From: an uncultured Desulfobulbus sp.
GTDB taxonomy: Bacteria > Desulfobacterota > Desulfobulbia > Desulfobulbales > Desulfobulbaceae
NCBI GenBank assembly: GCA_946539945.1
Contig: CAMNHX010000123.1
Span: 1-5,660, forward strand
Length of the DNA stretch: 5,660 nt
Reading direction: 5' to 3'
Below are positions 5,399 through 5,660 of the stretch, one piece after another. The first letter of the stretch is position 1, and each line of letters starts with the position of its first letter. The notes beneath the pieces are model-generated. The model was not told the origin of the DNA. It worked only from the letters and a program-made list of their open reading frames with translations, and ran no database searches. The translations under genes and the position numbers were made by a program.

Positions 5399-5660
5399 AT
5401 GCGTAAAGAAAAGGATTTCTATTTTTACAAAGCCAAAAAGGACAACTATCCGGCCCGTTCAGTCTATAAACTGGAGGAGGCGCAAAAGCGCCATCGCCTG
5501 CTGAAGTCGGGTCAGCGTGTTCTGGATCTGGGTTGCCATCCTGGAAGCTGGTCGCTCTACGCTGCCGAGACAGTGGGCGAAAAGGGTTTGGTGGTCGGCG
5601 TGGACCTGCAAGAGGGCGCACTTGCGCAAAAATCCGGTGCTGAAATCCATCAACTTTGTT
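5399..5660 (+). CDS. rlmE: RlmE/FtsJ-type 23S rRNA methyltransferase, 5' part
   Basis: Only the first 87 residues are in the window and the frame runs off the right edge. RlmE 2'-O-methylates a uridine of the 23S rRNA A-loop late in 50S assembly, using SAM. The start resembles the family: a basic lead with FYKAKKDNYPARSVYKLEE, in which K24 of VYKL is the first Lys of the K-D-K-E catalytic tetrad. It is followed by SAM motif I VLDLGCHPGSW (41-51) and the next strand VGVDLQ (66-71, D69). The rest of the tetrad lies beyond the window. Motif I has Cys-His where many members have Ala-Ala or Ala-Pro. The gene is separated from the cluster by a terminator-like hairpin and a 197-base gap, so it is probably an independent housekeeping gene. 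Confidence 0.85.
   Translation, partial: MRKEKDFYFYKAKKDNYPARSVYKLEEAQKRHRLLKSGQRVLDLGCHPGSWSLYAAETVGEKGLVVGVDLQEGALAQKSGAEIHQLC

Noticed and set aside
5253..5504. + strand 83-codon frame between the phosphatase and the rlmE-like gene
   Set aside because: It runs out of frame into the well-supported rlmE start and has no family features.
5600..5660. Possible frameshift near the end of the rlmE-like fragment, where another frame reads RKNPVLKSINFV
   Set aside because: The main frame stays open and GAEIHQLC is compatible with the family's next strand. The window ends too soon to decide.

Overview
The window is GC-rich, densely packed DNA with every recognisable gene on the + strand. The gene families point to a sulfate-reducing deltaproteobacterium (Desulfovibrio-like, Desulfobacterota). 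The set of a Cys-rich C_GCAxxG-type protein, an unusual radical SAM protein, a PaaK-like AMP ligase and a MocA-like nucleotidyltransferase resembles what I remember as the DVU_1551-DVU_1555 neighbourhood of Desulfovibrio vulgaris. That assignment comes from motif reading and memory, not from a search.

Layout. Positions 2-109 hold the last 35 codons of an upstream gene, ending in Arg/Glu-rich tandem 10-residue repeats. After a gap of about 130 bases come three tightly coupled genes: a small Cys-rich C_GCAxxG-type protein (239-703), a radical SAM protein with many extra cysteines (703-2079, TrsS-like), and a short AMP-forming CoA-ligase-like enzyme (GTG start, 2076-3215). A 205-base intergenic region (3216-3420) is full of inverted repeats, including a 61-nt imperfect hairpin. 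It is followed by a two-domain MocA/MobA-like nucleotidyltransferase fused to an HD hydrolase domain (3421-4632) and, overlapping it by 4 bases (TTGA), a histidine phosphatase (4629-5201). A terminator-like hairpin overlaps the phosphatase stop codon. After a 197-base, more AT-rich gap the window ends inside an RlmE/FtsJ-type rRNA methyltransferase gene (from 5399), which looks like an unrelated housekeeping gene.

How the genes may work together. None of the five central proteins has an experimentally defined role that I know of. The MocA-like domain suggests CTP-dependent conversion of molybdopterin to its cytosine dinucleotide form, the cofactor of xanthine-oxidase-family aldehyde oxidoreductases. 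The Cys-rich protein and the radical SAM protein suggest Fe-S, sulfur or metal chemistry. The AMP ligase would activate a carboxylate, and the HD domain and histidine phosphatase would remove or recycle phosphorylated nucleotides. My inference is an uncharacterised cofactor-modification or metalloenzyme-maturation pathway. The most unusual items are the ligase that lacks the usual C-terminal domain, the repeated Cys-Cys motifs of the radical SAM protein, and the structured leader before the nucleotidyltransferase.
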